64,000 nucleotides of DNA from Chthoniobacter sp. (GTDB taxonomy: Bacteria > Verrucomicrobiota > Verrucomicrobiia > Chthoniobacterales > Chthoniobacteraceae), in contig JAIOPH010000027.1 in the NCBI GenBank assembly GCA_021414005.1, forward strand, positions 62,001 to 126,000, read 5' to 3'. A program made the position numbers and the translations under genes. Below are positions 43,026-53,192 of this stretch, in pieces. Under the pieces are notes generated by a model that made no database searches, was not told the origin of the DNA, and worked only from the letters and a program-made list of their open reading frames with translations. Position 1 is the first letter of the stretch. Each line of letters opens with the position of its first letter.

Positions 43026-43421
43026 TTACTTTTTCTGCAAAACCTTAAGCGCCTTTTTGGTGTCGTCGGTGCGAAGGATGAGCAGGCCGTTTTTCGCCTG
43101 CGGGCTGGTGGCGAGGTAGGCGTATTCGATGTTGATCTTCGCCTTGGCCAACCGCGTGGCGAATTTTCCAAGCGAGCCGGGTTTGTTGTCGTTCTCGATC
43201 ATCAGCACGTTGTTTTCGATGGCGAGAACGCCGCGCTCTTCAAAGATCCTCAGCGCCCGCGCCCAGTCGCTGAGCACCATGCGAATGATGGAGTGGTCCA
43301 CGGTGTCGGTGATCGTGAGGGCGTGGATGTTGATCTTCGCCTTTTCCAGCTCCGCGCAGACCTTGGCGAGCGTGCCGGGTTTGTTTTCGAGAAATATCGA
43401 GAGCTGTTTGATGATTTGCAT
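43026..43421 (-). CDS. Tandem ACT-domain protein
   Basis: A 131-residue protein made only of two ACT domains: IKQLSIFLENKPGTLAKVCAELEKAKINIHALTI (from residue 3) and VLMIENDNKPGSLGKFATRLAKAKINIEYAYL (from about residue 72). Free-standing ACT pairs bind amino acids and often regulate amino-acid metabolism. Downstream of a LolC/E-like permease by 57 bases, possibly co-transcribed without functional link. The start at 43421 matches the domain boundary. Confidence 0.9.
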   Translation of the reverse strand: MQIIKQLSIFLENKPGTLAKVCAELEKAKINIHALTITDTVDHSIIRMVLSDWARALRIFEERGVLAIENNVLMIENDNKPGSLGKFATRLAKAKINIEYAYLATSPQAKNGLLILRTDDTKKALKVLQKK

Positions 43422-43478
43422 AGGCTCCAGTTTCGCCACGCCGCGCGGCTTCCTCAATCCTCTTTTCCCGACCCGCGA

Positions 43479-44786
43479 CTATTCGTAGCGCAACGCCTTC
43501 ACGGGATCGAGGCGCGAGGCGATGTGCGCGGGAATGTAGGCGGCGAGCGCGCAGATGATGAAGGCGCTCACGCAAATGATCGCGACATCGCTCGGAATGA
43601 CCTGCGCGGGAATGCCGTCGAACTCGTAGATGCTCGACGGAAAAATGACGATGTGGAGGCGCTCTGAAAGCCAGTCGCGAAAGGCGTTGCGGTAATGGAG
43701 TACGGCGAGGCCGAGACCGAGGCCGGTGATATTGCCGAGAACGCCTACGAGCATGCCCTGCGAAAGAAAGACCCAGACGATCTGCGCGGGCGTGGCCCCG
43801 AGCGCTTTCATAATGCCGATCTCGCGGGTCTTTTGCACGGTCACGGTGATCTGCGTGTTCATCACGGAAAAGGCGGCGATGACGACGAGAAACATAAGGA
43901 TGAAAAACATGACGTGCTTTTCCATCTTGATGGCGTCGAAGCGTGCGCGGTTTTCGTCGTACCAAGAGACGGTGGTCACGCGTCCGTCAAACTGCGTTTC
44001 AATAGCTTCCTGAGTGCGTTCGATATCGAGGGGGTCGCGCGTTTTGACGGCGATGCCGTGGACCGCGTCCTTCAGTGCGTAGAGTTCCTGCGCGCTGTTT
44101 AGCGGCATGAGAATGAAGGTGGAGTCGAAGGTGTTCGCGCCGGAGTTGAAAAGGCCAACGACTTTCTTCGGGCTGGGGATGACGACGTCCTTGGTGACGT
44201 CGCGCAGGCTCGGCGAAGGCCCGTCGGGGTCGGCGCTTTGCTTCCGCAGGACGCCCATGAGACTGCTGATATTGCCCGGCGCGTAAATCGTGATCTCGTC
44301 CCCAATCTCCACACCGAGATTCTCCGCCAGAGTGCGCCCGAGGACGACGTCATCGGTGGCCATGTCAGTGGTCCCAGTGACGAGTTTTCTCAAGTCCACG
44401 AGCTGCTCCTCCTGCGCCACATTGATCCCGCGGATGATAGCCTGCATGGCGCGCGTGGTCTGCTCCACGTCGGAAGTTTTTTCCACGAGGACGGCCCCGG
44501 TGACGTAGGGCGCGGCCCCGGTGATGCCGGAGACTTTCTCCAGCCCCGGCAGGATTTCGCGCCAGTTGTGCATGAGGTCGCCATTGACCACGCGCAGATG
44601 CGGATCAAAGCCGAGCACGACGCGCTGGAGCGAGTGATCGAAGCCGGTCATCACGGATATGACGACGACGAGAACCGTGATGGCTAGCGTGACGCCGAGC
44701 ACGGAAATGACCGTGATGACCGACACGAAGGTGCGCTTCGGCTTGAGGTAACGGAGCGCGAGGAAAAGGCTGAACGGGACTTTCAC
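43479..44786 (-). CDS. LolC/LolE-family lipoprotein-releasing ABC transporter permease
   Basis: A 435-residue inner-membrane protein with the MacB/LolE topology: one N-terminal helix (VSVITVISVLGVTLAITVLVVVISVMTGF), a periplasmic domain of about 230 residues, and three C-terminal helices from about residue 290 (MFFILMFLVVIAAFSVMNT, the FtsX block TREIGIMKALGATPAQIVWVFL). The N-terminal FLALRYLKPKR is typical for LolC/E, which extract lipoproteins for transfer to LolA. No LolD ATPase is next to it in the window, so it must pair with a partner coded elsewhere. Confidence 0.88.
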   Translation of the reverse strand: MKVPFSLFLALRYLKPKRTFVSVITVISVLGVTLAITVLVVVISVMTGFDHSLQRVVLGFDPHLRVVNGDLMHNWREILPGLEKVSGITGAAPYVTGAVLVEKTSDVEQTTRAMQAIIRGINVAQEEQLVDLRKLVTGTTDMATDDVVLGRTLAENLGVEIGDEITIYAPGNISSLMGVLRKQSADPDGPSPSLRDVTKDVVIPSPKKVVGLFNSGANTFDSTFILMPLNSAQELYALKDAVHGIAVKTRDPLDIERTQEAIETQFDGRVTTVSWYDENRARFDAIKMEKHVMFFILMFLVVIAAFSVMNTQITVTVQKTREIGIMKALGATPAQIVWVFLSQGMLVGVLGNITGLGLGLAVLHYRNAFRDWLSERLHIVIFPSSIYEFDGIPAQVIPSDVAIICVSAFIICALAAYIPAHIASRLDPVKALRYE

Positions 44787-44864
44787 GAGCGGGTCATGGA
44801 ACGCGCGAACCCCGCCCCGACCAAGCGAAATTTGGCAGCGCCGACGCGGAACGCGCCCGTTTTT

Positions 44865-46328
44865 TCACCGTGAGCCGGTGAGCGCGGCGAGCAGGTCGGG
44901 CAGGTCGAGTGTGACGATGGTCGCGGCGGTGTCGCTGAGGCCGTAAGGAAGAATGAGCCGCCCGCCATGCAGTAATGCGCCGCAGGTATAAACGACGTTG
45001 GGCACGTAGCCTTCGCGGTCGCCTCCGAGGGCGCTGAGGAGCGGCACGCGGAGATGGCCGAGCACTTTGGACGGATCGTCCAGATCGAGGAGCATCGCGC
45101 CGATGCAGTATTTGCGCATCGGGCCGACACCGTGCGTGATAACGAGCCAGCCGGCTTCCGTTTCGAGGGGCGAGCCGCAGTTGCCGATCTTCACCATTTC
45201 CCACGGCAGCCCCGGCCGCTGGAGCAGCTTCGGGTCGCTCCAGAAGTGCGGGTTATCCGAAAACATGAGGAAGAGATTCTCGTCGTCCTGCCGCGAGATC
45301 ATGGCGTAGCGCCCATCGATGCGCCGGGGGAAAAAGGCCATGCCTTTGTTTTGCACCGCGCGGCCATTGAGGGTGAGGGCGCGGAAATGCAGGAAGTCGC
45401 TGGTTTCCAGAAGCTGCGGCAGGATCGCGCGACCATTGTAGGCGGTGTAGGTGGCATAGTAGATGACGCTGCCATCGTCCTCGACGAAACGGACGAAGCG
45501 CGCGTCTTCCATGCCGTTGCTCTCATTGGAGGAAACGGGAAAGATGATGCGCTCCGAGACTGCGACCGACGGGTCGAAATGGATTTCGTAATTCGACTCG
45601 GCGAGCCACTGCACGCACTCGATGGTCCGCTGACCTTCGCGCGGCAGAGGTTCGCGGCCACGCACGGCGCGTTGCAGGGCCTTCTCCAGTTCCTGCAAAG
45701 TAAAGGCGCTGCCCAGTGATTCCATGACAAGGCTGGACCAGTCGTTTTCAAAACCCATCTCCATGAGTTTGTGTAAAAAGACCGTCTTACGATAAGTCGG
45801 GTTCGGATTCACCACGGGCGCGGCGACAAAGCGGGACGGCGTTTCCAAGGTGATGCGGTAATCCGCATGGATGACGCCGCTGCGAAACTCGATGGACGAG
45901 ATGTGACCTTCGCCGGTGGCCCGCAGGCTCAGGATGAAACGCAGATCGCCCGCGGCGAGCCCGCTTTGATTCGGGTGCGCGACGATGGAAGGATTGAAAA
46001 GCGCAGCGGCTTCCAGCGCGTATTCGCCGGAAAAAAGCGCGCCGAGATAGAGCTGTCGGGCCTCGGACAGCGGTCGGCTGCTGAAGGCGTGATGCTTGAT
46101 CTTCTCGTAGTGCATTCGCCAGACCCTGCGGATGTCCAGATGCCGCTCGCCGAAGTCGGCGATCACGATGGCGAGCTGCTCTTCGGTCTCAGCTTCGCTG
46201 AGGGCGAGGGCGCGGCCGATGATATGGACAATGCGCGCGGGATCGCCGGGGATGAACGGACGGACGAGGACGCGGGAGTTATCGGGCCGGAAGGTGATGC
46301 CGGTGGGGTGAAGGGTCAGACGGTGCAT
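44865..46328 (-). CDS. GH130-family glycoside phosphorylase-like protein
   Basis: A 487-residue five-bladed beta-propeller enzyme of the GH130 type (mannoside phosphorylases and mannosidases). Visible: NYEIHFDPSVAVSERIIFPVSSNESNGMEDARFVRF, which carries the conserved Asn-Gly-x-Glu-Asp-Ala-Arg catalytic region, and YYATYTAYNGRAILPQLLETSDF and GNCGSPLETEAGWLVITHGVG. There is no signal peptide, so it acts in the cytoplasm. The start at 46328 overlaps the end of the glycosyltransferase gene by 13 bases, so the two are co-translated and probably act on one beta-mannose-type glycan. Exact linkage cannot be deduced. Confidence 0.85.
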   Translation of the reverse strand: MHRLTLHPTGITFRPDNSRVLVRPFIPGDPARIVHIIGRALALSEAETEEQLAIVIADFGERHLDIRRVWRMHYEKIKHHAFSSRPLSEARQLYLGALFSGEYALEAAALFNPSIVAHPNQSGLAAGDLRFILSLRATGEGHISSIEFRSGVIHADYRITLETPSRFVAAPVVNPNPTYRKTVFLHKLMEMGFENDWSSLVMESLGSAFTLQELEKALQRAVRGREPLPREGQRTIECVQWLAESNYEIHFDPSVAVSERIIFPVSSNESNGMEDARFVRFVEDDGSVIYYATYTAYNGRAILPQLLETSDFLHFRALTLNGRAVQNKGMAFFPRRIDGRYAMISRQDDENLFLMFSDNPHFWSDPKLLQRPGLPWEMVKIGNCGSPLETEAGWLVITHGVGPMRKYCIGAMLLDLDDPSKVLGHLRVPLLSALGGDREGYVPNVVYTCGALLHGGRLILPYGLSDTAATIVTLDLPDLLAALTGSR

Positions 46329-48598
46329 GAGGTGGCGAAGGTGATCGGGGTGCCTTCCGCGCGGGTGATTTCCGCGAAGGACAGGTAGAAGGCCAGGCTC
46401 GATTCCGCGCCTTGGTTTTGGTTGAGGTGATCTTGTAAAAGGGCGTCCCGGCAGCCGCCGGTCGTCGGGTCGTAAAGCGGCTGACCGAGATCGTTGCGAC
46501 CGAGAAACCATTCGAAACAGCGGTGGGCGGCGCCCCGCCAGATCTCGTCGCGCGTTATGGCGTAGGCCTCGAGACAGGCCGAAATCATGGATTGCGCTTC
46601 AAGTGGCTGCTGGTCGAAGCGCGCGCGCTCGCCGCCGTGCGTCCAGAAGCCGTGGCAGCCGATGGGGGCAAAGTGCCCGCCTTCCGCGGTCTGCGCGGCG
46701 AGGAGCCAACGCAGCGAGTCGAGCCCGATGGCGAGTACGTCCGGCTGCGAGGTCCAGTGACCGCTCAGAATCATGGCGTGGGCGAGCTTGGCGTTGTCGT
46801 AAGTGGCGATGCGCTCGAACCAACACCAGTCGGGCGCGGCATTCGCCCGATATAAATCGGCCAGCTTGTTAGTCAGCACGTCGCGAGTCTGGGCAACCAC
46901 ACGATCGCCGGAAAAGGTCCGCAGGTATTCATGGATGGCGATAATGGTAAAAGCCCACGCGCGCGGCGAACTGAAGCGCTCCACGGAAGCGAGACCGCGC
47001 TGAAACAGCAGACCGCAGAGGTGGCGGTGCCCTTCATTTTGGGACCGTCCCAAGGCGGTACCCACGGCCCACAGGGCGCGGGCGTGACTGTCCTCCGAAC
47101 CATGCAGTTCGAGCCATTTGCGCTCATGATTCATGAAGTTGCGGAAACGGCAGGTGTTCGCATCGAAGGCATACCAAAGAAACGCGAGATAGGTGCTGGC
47201 GAGACGTTCCAATTCCGGCTGCGGACTGCCGATTTGCTGCATCAGCACGGTGAAGATGAAAGCGCGGGCGTTGTCATCCGTGCAATAGGCCTCGTGGTAA
47301 TTCGGCACGTTATAGATCGCGTGCTGAAAGATGCCCGTGTGGTCGCTCATCTTGAAAAGATGATCGAGCTTCAGTGGCGGGAGCGGGTAATTCCGGTTCT
47401 CGGCTTTGCGCGCGGCGACCATCTCGACCGAGGGCACACTGAGCCCCGCGCGCGCCTTTTCAAAACTCTCCATGTAACGACGCGCCACCACCGGCCAGAT
47501 CATCTCCCGGCCGGCCTTCCAGGCCCTTTTACGCATCGCAGTCATGAGAGTCGGATGCGAGAGGAAATGATTCACGCCATCGGCGATGGCGGCGGCATTT
47601 GCAAAAGGCACAATGATACCGCGCTCTTCGGCGAGCAACTCCTGGGCATGCCAGTAAGGCGTGGAGATCAGGGCCTTGCCGGCACCAAAGGTGTAAGCCA
47701 GCGTGCCGGAGGTAATCTGGGCCTCATTCAGATAAGGAGTAAGATAGATGTCCGCTGCGCCGATGAATTCCTTCAACTGCTCCAAGGTAACAAAGCGATT
47801 GTCGAAGATGACCTTTCCCGCGACACCCCGCTCGACGGCGAGGCGTTCGAGTTTCTCCCGATAAGCCTCGCCCTCGCGTGCAAGCAGATGCGGATGAGTG
47901 GCACCCAGAACAATGTAAACAATGTCGGGGTGTTGTTCAAGAATGGCCGGCAAGGCTTCAATGACATACTCAATGCCCTTGTTGGGAGACAGCAGGCCAA
48001 AGGTTAGCAGCACCGTCTTGCCTTCGACTTGGAATAAGTCCTTATAGAAGTTTGAGTCCATGAACGGCATGTCGATGACCCCATGCGGGATCAGGTCGAT
48101 TTTCTCCGGTGCCACGCCATAGACGGTTTCCAGGAAATTCCGTCCGCGCTGGGCCATGACGATGAAGCGATGGGAAAGCGCATCGAGCTCCCTCATTACC
48201 CGGCGCTGGTCGTCATTCGGCTCGCGGAGGACGGTGTGCAAGGTGGTCACCACCGGCATCCGCACATCCCGCAGAAACTCCAGCAGATGACTGCCCGCCG
48301 CGCCGCCGTAGATACCAAACTCGTGCTGCACCGAAACGATCTCCACGTTGTTCAGGTTCAGGAACTCCGCCGCGCGGCGATAGGAATCCAGTTCCTGTTC
48401 CGCGATCTCGAAGCGCACCCGCGGCGGATAGTCGTAACCCTCCGCCCGGTCGTTGACTGAACCCACGAGACACTGCGCCTCCGGGAACTCGGCGGCGACG
48501 GCTTCGCAAATGTCGGCCGTGAAAGTGGCGATGCCACAGCGGCGCGGAACGTAGTCGCCAAGGAAGGCGATGTGTTTGGTGTTCAGTGTAAGGTCCAT
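46316..48598 (-). CDS. GT4 glycosyltransferase with C-terminal alpha/alpha-barrel domain
   Basis: A 760-residue bidomain protein. Residues 1-400 form a GT-B fold glycosyltransferase of family 4: N-terminal HIAFLGDYVPRRCGIATFTADI, SVQHEFGIYGG, then LLTFGLLSPNKGIEYVIEALPAIL and the C-terminal donor site region LTPYLNEAQITSGTLAYTFGAGKALISTPYWHAQELLAEERGI. Residues about 430-760 look like an alpha/alpha toroid (repeated helix pairs, DNARAFIF, WCWFERIATYDNAKLAHAMI, GGHFAPIG). This combination occurs in proteins annotated as mannosyltransferases. With GH130 downstream it forms a glycan synthesis and turnover pair, perhaps a mannose storage polymer or surface glycan. Confidence 0.85.
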   Translation of the reverse strand: MDLTLNTKHIAFLGDYVPRRCGIATFTADICEAVAAEFPEAQCLVGSVNDRAEGYDYPPRVRFEIAEQELDSYRRAAEFLNLNNVEIVSVQHEFGIYGGAAGSHLLEFLRDVRMPVVTTLHTVLREPNDDQRRVMRELDALSHRFIVMAQRGRNFLETVYGVAPEKIDLIPHGVIDMPFMDSNFYKDLFQVEGKTVLLTFGLLSPNKGIEYVIEALPAILEQHPDIVYIVLGATHPHLLAREGEAYREKLERLAVERGVAGKVIFDNRFVTLEQLKEFIGAADIYLTPYLNEAQITSGTLAYTFGAGKALISTPYWHAQELLAEERGIIVPFANAAAIADGVNHFLSHPTLMTAMRKRAWKAGREMIWPVVARRYMESFEKARAGLSVPSVEMVAARKAENRNYPLPPLKLDHLFKMSDHTGIFQHAIYNVPNYHEAYCTDDNARAFIFTVLMQQIGSPQPELERLASTYLAFLWYAFDANTCRFRNFMNHERKWLELHGSEDSHARALWAVGTALGRSQNEGHRHLCGLLFQRGLASVERFSSPRAWAFTIIAIHEYLRTFSGDRVVAQTRDVLTNKLADLYRANAAPDWCWFERIATYDNAKLAHAMILSGHWTSQPDVLAIGLDSLRWLLAAQTAEGGHFAPIGCHGFWTHGGERARFDQQPLEAQSMISACLEAYAITRDEIWRGAAHRCFEWFLGRNDLGQPLYDPTTGGCRDALLQDHLNQNQGAESSLAFYLSFAEITRAEGTPITFATSCTV

Positions 48599-48777
48599 GC
48601 AGCGAAATCGGATTTCGAGCGCCTCACGGTGGCAGCGACCTGTGCCCGGCCAACTATTTAATGGCGAGGGAGTCCTGAACGAAACAGGTCGTTAGCTTCG
48701 CGGCTGCGCCGGAGCGCGTCAACCACGCGCCGCGAGTCAGGCTTGTCCGCGTGGTCTGCGCGCACTATCGGTGAAGC

Positions 48778-48990
48778 ATGCACGATTTCGGCAAAACGCT
48801 CTTCGTCTTCGGCCTCGTGCTCACAGTGGTCGGCGGAGTTTTATGGAAAACCGGCGGGCTCGGCGGACTGGGACGGCTGCCCGGCGACATTTTCGTGCAG
48901 GGGAAAAACTCGACGTTTTATTTCCCGATCGTGACGTGCCTGGTGGTGAGCGCGGTGCTCACGCTGCTCGGCTGGTTTTTCCGGCGGTAG
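48778..48990 (+). CDS. DUF2905 family small membrane protein
   Basis: A 70-residue protein with two transmembrane helices (TLFVFGLVLTVVGGVLW and TCLVVSAVLTLLGWFF) around the family-typical GLGRLPGDIFVQGKNSTFYFPI loop. Function unknown. It ends 5 bases from the convergent LutA-like gene. Confidence 0.93.
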   Translation: MHDFGKTLFVFGLVLTVVGGVLWKTGGLGGLGRLPGDIFVQGKNSTFYFPIVTCLVVSAVLTLLGWFFRR

Positions 48991-48995
48991 CCGCG

Positions 48996-49715
48996 CTACT
49001 GCTGCACGAGGACTTCGGCGAGGTGCAGACTTTTGACGACGCGGGAGCCGTTTTTATCGAGCCAGCCCTGAATCTGCATGAGGCAGCTTGAGTCGCCGCT
49101 GACCACGTATTCGACGCCGGTTTCGAGGATGGAGTGGCATTTCACCTCGGCCATCGCGGTGGATATTTGCGGATACTTCACGGCGAATATCCCCCCGAAA
49201 CCGCAGCAGGCTTCGCCCTCGCCCATCTCGACGAGTTCGAGTCCGCGGACGGCGCGGAGGAGTTCGCGCGGGGCGGATTTGATGCCGAGTTCGCGGAGGC
49301 CGTGGCAGCCGTCGTGAAATGTAACGCGGCCCTCGAAACGCGCGCCGACATCGCGCACGCCGAGCCGGTTCACGAGGAAGTCGGAGAACTCGTAGGTTTT
49401 CGCGGCGAGCGTTTTGGCGGCGGCTTCCTCGGGGCGGTTGTGGAAAAGCTCGGGGTAGAACTTTTTCATCATCGCGCCACACGAACCGGACGCAGAGACC
49501 ACGACCTCGGCGTCGCGAAAGAAGGCGAGTTGCGGGGCGGCGACGGCTCGGGCTTCGTCCCAGTAGCCGGAGTTGAAGGGCGGCTGGCCGCAGCACGTCT
49601 GGCCCTCCGGGTAGTCCACCTCGTGGCCGAGGCGCTCAAGGATTTTGACCATCGCCACGCCGACCTGCGGATAGAGCGAATCGATGAAGCACGGGATGAA
49701 AAGGGTGACGCGCAT
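48996..49715 (-). CDS. LutA/YkgE-like (Fe-S)-binding protein, CCG domains
   Basis: A 239-residue protein with two CCG cysteine motifs: TCCGQPPFNSGYWDEA at about residue 41 and ACCGFGGIFAVKYPQIS at about 175, plus FIPCF near the start and FHDGCHGLRELGI in the middle. These bind Fe-S clusters in lactate utilisation protein LutA and in glycolate oxidase and heterodisulfide reductase subunits. LutB and LutC are not adjacent here, so a role in lactate oxidation is likely but not shown. The start at 49715 (MRVTLFIPCF) is the family N-terminus. Confidence 0.9.
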   Translation of the reverse strand: MRVTLFIPCFIDSLYPQVGVAMVKILERLGHEVDYPEGQTCCGQPPFNSGYWDEARAVAAPQLAFFRDAEVVVSASGSCGAMMKKFYPELFHNRPEEAAAKTLAAKTYEFSDFLVNRLGVRDVGARFEGRVTFHDGCHGLRELGIKSAPRELLRAVRGLELVEMGEGEACCGFGGIFAVKYPQISTAMAEVKCHSILETGVEYVVSGDSSCLMQIQGWLDKNGSRVVKSLHLAEVLVQQ

Positions 49716-49923
49716 GAGCGGTGCGGAAGTGAACAGGAATTCGCGCGGAGAGCCAGCGGCGAAATCGACCGGCGGTGGCCCCGGAGGCGTGGGGGGCGGA
49801 TGTGGAATCCGGGTTGACCAAACAGCGTGAGCCCCTAGCTTGGGCGCGCAGGAAGCATCCGTTGCGCAGGTTGAAACGAAACTTTGGCGTGGCGCGCTTT
49901 TTTCTAACAGTCCAGACACCGCT

Positions 49924-51951
49924 ATGTCCCAGCCCGAATCTCCGTCACCGAAACAGAACCGCCCGCCCAACGGAAACGGTGGCGACCCCAATTTCAACTG
50001 GCGCGGACTGATGCTTTTCGCCATCGCCATCGCCATGATCGGCGGGGCGTACGTCTTCAACAAAGGCGGCCCGATTCTCGGAGGGTCGCAGGATTTGCCC
50101 TATCCGAAATTCCTCGAACTGCTGGAAGGCGACAAGATCGACAAGGAAAAGGGCATCGATCTGGTGTCCGAGCCGGGCAGTCCGACGGATTTTCTCACGG
50201 GCTACAAAAGGGCGGAAGAGGGCAAGCCCATCGGGGAGAAATTCAAGACGCAGATCAATCTGCAGTTTGATCCCTACCTGAAATGGAAAATCGAGGAGAA
50301 GGGCATCAAGGTCACACCGAAGTCGGACAGTTCGCCGTGGTTCGCGGCGCTGAATATCTTCATGCCGCTGCTGTTGTTCCTGGTGATTCTGTATTTCTTT
50401 TTCCGCCAGCAGATCCGCATGGCCGGCAAGGGCGCAATGAACTTTGGCAAGTCGAAGGCGCGGATGCTTTCGCGGGACAAAAACAAGATCACTTTCAAGG
50501 ACGTGGCCGGGGTGGAGGAGGCCAAGGAGGAAGTGCAGGAGATCGTCGAGTTCCTGAGCGACCCGAAGAAATTTCAAAAGCTCGGCGGGCGCATCCCCAA
50601 GGGCGTGCTGATGATCGGCCCTCCCGGCACGGGCAAGACGCTGCTCGCCCGCGCCATCGCCGGCGAGGCGGATGTGCCGTTCTTCTCGATCAGCGGATCG
50701 GACTTCGTGGAGATGTTTGTGGGCGTGGGCGCGAGCAGGGTGCGCGACATGTTCGAGCAGGGGAAAAAGTCCGCGCCGTGCCTCATTTTCATCGACGAAA
50801 TCGACGCCGTCGGTCGGCATCGCGGACACGGCATGGGCGGCGGGCACGATGAACGCGAGCAGACGCTGAATGCGCTGCTCGTGGAGATGGACGGTTTCGA
50901 CACGCAGGAAGGCGTCATCATCATCGCCGCGACGAACCGCGCCGATGTGCTCGATCCCGCGCTGCTGCGCCCGGGCCGTTTTGACCGTCAGGTCACGGTC
51001 TCGCTGCCCGATGTGAAAGGCCGCGAGGAAATTCTCGCCGTGCATGCGAAGAAGGTGAAGCTCGCCGAAGGCGTGGACCTCTCGATCGTCGCGCGCGGCA
51101 CGCCAGGTTTCTCCGGCGCGGAACTGGCGAACGTAATCAATGAAGCGGCGCTCATCGCCGCGCGGCGCGGCTTGAAGGCGATTACCAATGACGAATTCGA
51201 GGAAGCGCGCGACAAGGTGCGCTGGGGTCGCGAGCGCCGCAGCCTCGCGATGAGCGACAAGGAGAAGGTCTCCACCGCATGGCACGAAGCCGGGCACGCG
51301 CTCGTCAGCGTGCTGCTCGTGCACACCGATCCGCTGCACAAGGTGACGATCATCCCGCGCGGCAGCGCCCTCGGAGTCACGATGTCGCTGCCCGTCGGCG
51401 ATCAGTATTCACTTGGCAAAAAGGAAGCGCTCGACCGTCTGGCCATGACCGCCGCCGGGCGGATCGCGGAAGAGCTGTACACGCACGACCTTTCCACCGG
51501 CGCCGGGATGGACATCAAACAGATGACCCGGCTCGCCCGGAAGATGGTTTGCGAATGGGGCATGAGCGAAAAAATGGGGATGGTCGAGTACGGCAAGAAT
51601 GACGACTACGTCTTCCTCGGGAGCAACCTCGGCCAGGGCCGCGAATACAGCGAGGCGACGGCGCAGCAGATCGACATCGAGGTCCGCAAGCTCTGCGACG
51701 ACGCCTACGCGCGCGCGCTGACGCTGATCACCGACAACCGCGACAAACTGGAGATCATCGCCAAGGCACTCCTCGAATTCGAGACACTCGACGGCAAGCA
51801 GATCAAAGACATCATCGAAACCGGTGGCATGCAGTTCCCGCCGCCGCCGGTGGCGAGCAAGCGCCCGCGTTCCGAGCCGCCGCCGCTCAAGCGCGAGGAG
51901 GGCACGACCATCGCGCCCGATCTTCCGGGGCTGAGCGGCGCTCCCGCGTAG
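49924..51951 (+). CDS. ftsH: ATP-dependent zinc metalloprotease FtsH
   Basis: A 675-residue membrane AAA+ protease. Order: Pro/Asn-rich cytoplasmic N-tail, first transmembrane helix ([17 protein letters not shown]), a periplasmic domain, second helix near 140-160 ([16 protein letters not shown]), AAA domain with Walker A GPPGTGKT (about 233-240), Walker [10 protein letters not shown] and the second region of homology ([21 protein letters not shown]), then the M41 protease with zinc motif HEAGH at about 455. It degrades membrane and some soluble proteins. The periplasmic part is longer than in E. coli. The start at 49924 was taken as the first Met that keeps a short tail. Confidence 0.97.
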   Translation: MSQPESPSPKQNRPPNGNGGDPNFNWRGLMLFAIAIAMIGGAYVFNKGGPILGGSQDLPYPKFLELLEGDKIDKEKGIDLVSEPGSPTDFLTGYKRAEEGKPIGEKFKTQINLQFDPYLKWKIEEKGIKVTPKSDSSPWFAALNIFMPLLLFLVILYFFFRQQIRMAGKGAMNFGKSKARMLSRDKNKITFKDVAGVEEAKEEVQEIVEFLSDPKKFQKLGGRIPKGVLMIGPPGTGKTLLARAIAGEADVPFFSISGSDFVEMFVGVGASRVRDMFEQGKKSAPCLIFIDEIDAVGRHRGHGMGGGHDEREQTLNALLVEMDGFDTQEGVIIIAATNRADVLDPALLRPGRFDRQVTVSLPDVKGREEILAVHAKKVKLAEGVDLSIVARGTPGFSGAELANVINEAALIAARRGLKAITNDEFEEARDKVRWGRERRSLAMSDKEKVSTAWHEAGHALVSVLLVHTDPLHKVTIIPRGSALGVTMSLPVGDQYSLGKKEALDRLAMTAAGRIAEELYTHDLSTGAGMDIKQMTRLARKMVCEWGMSEKMGMVEYGKNDDYVFLGSNLGQGREYSEATAQQIDIEVRKLCDDAYARALTLITDNRDKLEIIAKALLEFETLDGKQIKDIIETGGMQFPPPPVASKRPRSEPPPLKREEGTTIAPDLPGLSGAPA

Positions 51952-52126
51952 TCGTCAATCAAGGCGCGGGGAGAACTCATCTGTTCGGCCAGAGCTGGAG
52001 TGATCGTTTTTGCCAGCCATGTCCGCAGATCCATCCCGACCTTGCGGCCCCCGGCGGTATCACCATCGCCCTCCTGATTTTATGGGGCAAAAAGACTTCG
52101 ACTAGCGATCCAAAGGGACCCTCGCC

Positions 52127-53023
52127 TCAGCTCCACATGAAGCTCTCGATGGCGTCCATGTCGTGCAGGACGTCGGTCCAGCAGGCTTCCACGGCGGGCA
52201 GCGAAAGCTTGAGTTGATCGAGCGAATACGGGTGCAAGGACTCGCGGAATTCGTCCCAGGATTTCGAGCCTGCGTTAATCTTGGCGCATTGGTTAGCCAC
52301 ATGAACGAGGTTGGCCAGGCCCGGCCCGTCGAATTCGGGAGAGTGATGAAAGCGCACACCCTGGCTGATTTCCTGCGGAAGCGCCCAGCGTTCCAAAATC
52401 AGACCGCCGATCTCCGCGTGATCCGCGCCAAGCACTTCGAGTTCGGCATCGGCTCGTTCGATATGGCGCTCTTCGCTCAACTGCAGGATGCGCGTGGTGT
52501 CAGCGAGAGGTGCCGAGTTGATGACCATTTTCCCAATGTCGTGGAGCAGGCCGGCGGTAAAAGTGAGATCGGGATCCCAGCGCACGCCTTCGCAGTACGA
52601 ACTGAGATAACGGCAGGCCAGCGCCGTCTGCACCGAGTGCCGCCAAACCGCATTCGGGTCGGGGCAGTAGTCTGTTTTTCGCACCGCGAGGAGCCGCCCC
52701 ACGGTGATGGACATGGCTTTTTCGGCGATGACACCATTGCCGATCCGCAGCACCGCTTCGCGCAACGAGGAGACGCCGCGGCCGCGAAAAATCACAGAAT
52801 TGCAAAGGCGGAGAATCGCCGCCGTGAGCGCGGGATCGAGGCTCACGAGATCGACCAGCGCCTCGCAAGTGTAGTCCGGCCCGCGCGTGAGCATGAAAAC
52901 CTGAAACGCCACCGGCGGCGCGACCGTGATGGACTGCGTACTATCCACAAGCGCTTCGGCGATGCTCCGCCGCTGCTCAAAGGTGGGCGCGTATTCGGTC
53001 ATGGCGATGCCGATGGGTGTCAT
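52127..53023 (-). CDS. HDOD-domain signalling protein
   Basis: A 298-residue protein with an HDOD domain at about residues 30-230: LVSLDPALTAAILRLCNSVIF, SLREAVLRIGNGVIAEKAMSI, and LLHDIGKMVIN, where the HD pair is kept; then VLGADHAEIGGLILERWALPQEI and VRFHHSPE. HDOD proteins are generally regulatory, linked to signalling, motility or stress, without proven hydrolase activity. Divergent from the Fic gene. The ATG at 53002 is another possible start. Confidence 0.9.
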   Translation of the reverse strand: MTPIGIAMTEYAPTFEQRRSIAEALVDSTQSITVAPPVAFQVFMLTRGPDYTCEALVDLVSLDPALTAAILRLCNSVIFRGRGVSSLREAVLRIGNGVIAEKAMSITVGRLLAVRKTDYCPDPNAVWRHSVQTALACRYLSSYCEGVRWDPDLTFTAGLLHDIGKMVINSAPLADTTRILQLSEERHIERADAELEVLGADHAEIGGLILERWALPQEISQGVRFHHSPEFDGPGLANLVHVANQCAKINAGSKSWDEFRESLHPYSLDQLKLSLPAVEACWTDVLHDMDAIESFMWS

Positions 53024-53116
53024 AGAGGACCGTTTTAAGCAAATGGCGCGCCCGATCGCGGCTGAGATTTTTTGGAAAGAATGTGGGGGTCTGAAGTCGT
53101 GAAATGTTCACGCGAT

Positions 53117-53140
53117 GCACATGATGCTCAACTCATGTGC
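53117..53140. promoter_or_regulatory. Perfect dyad upstream of the Fic gene (candidate operator)
   Basis: GCACATGA, an 8-base spacer, TCATGTGC: perfect 8-bp arms, 53 bases before the Fic start and between two divergent genes. It is flanked by an outer imperfect pair TGTTCA / TGAACA. Size and place suit a dimeric repressor site. No bound regulator is known. Confidence 0.45.
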
Positions 53141-53192
53141 AATTTCCCCTGTTTCATGAACACGTCACCGGCTATGTGTGCAGGACTTGCGC

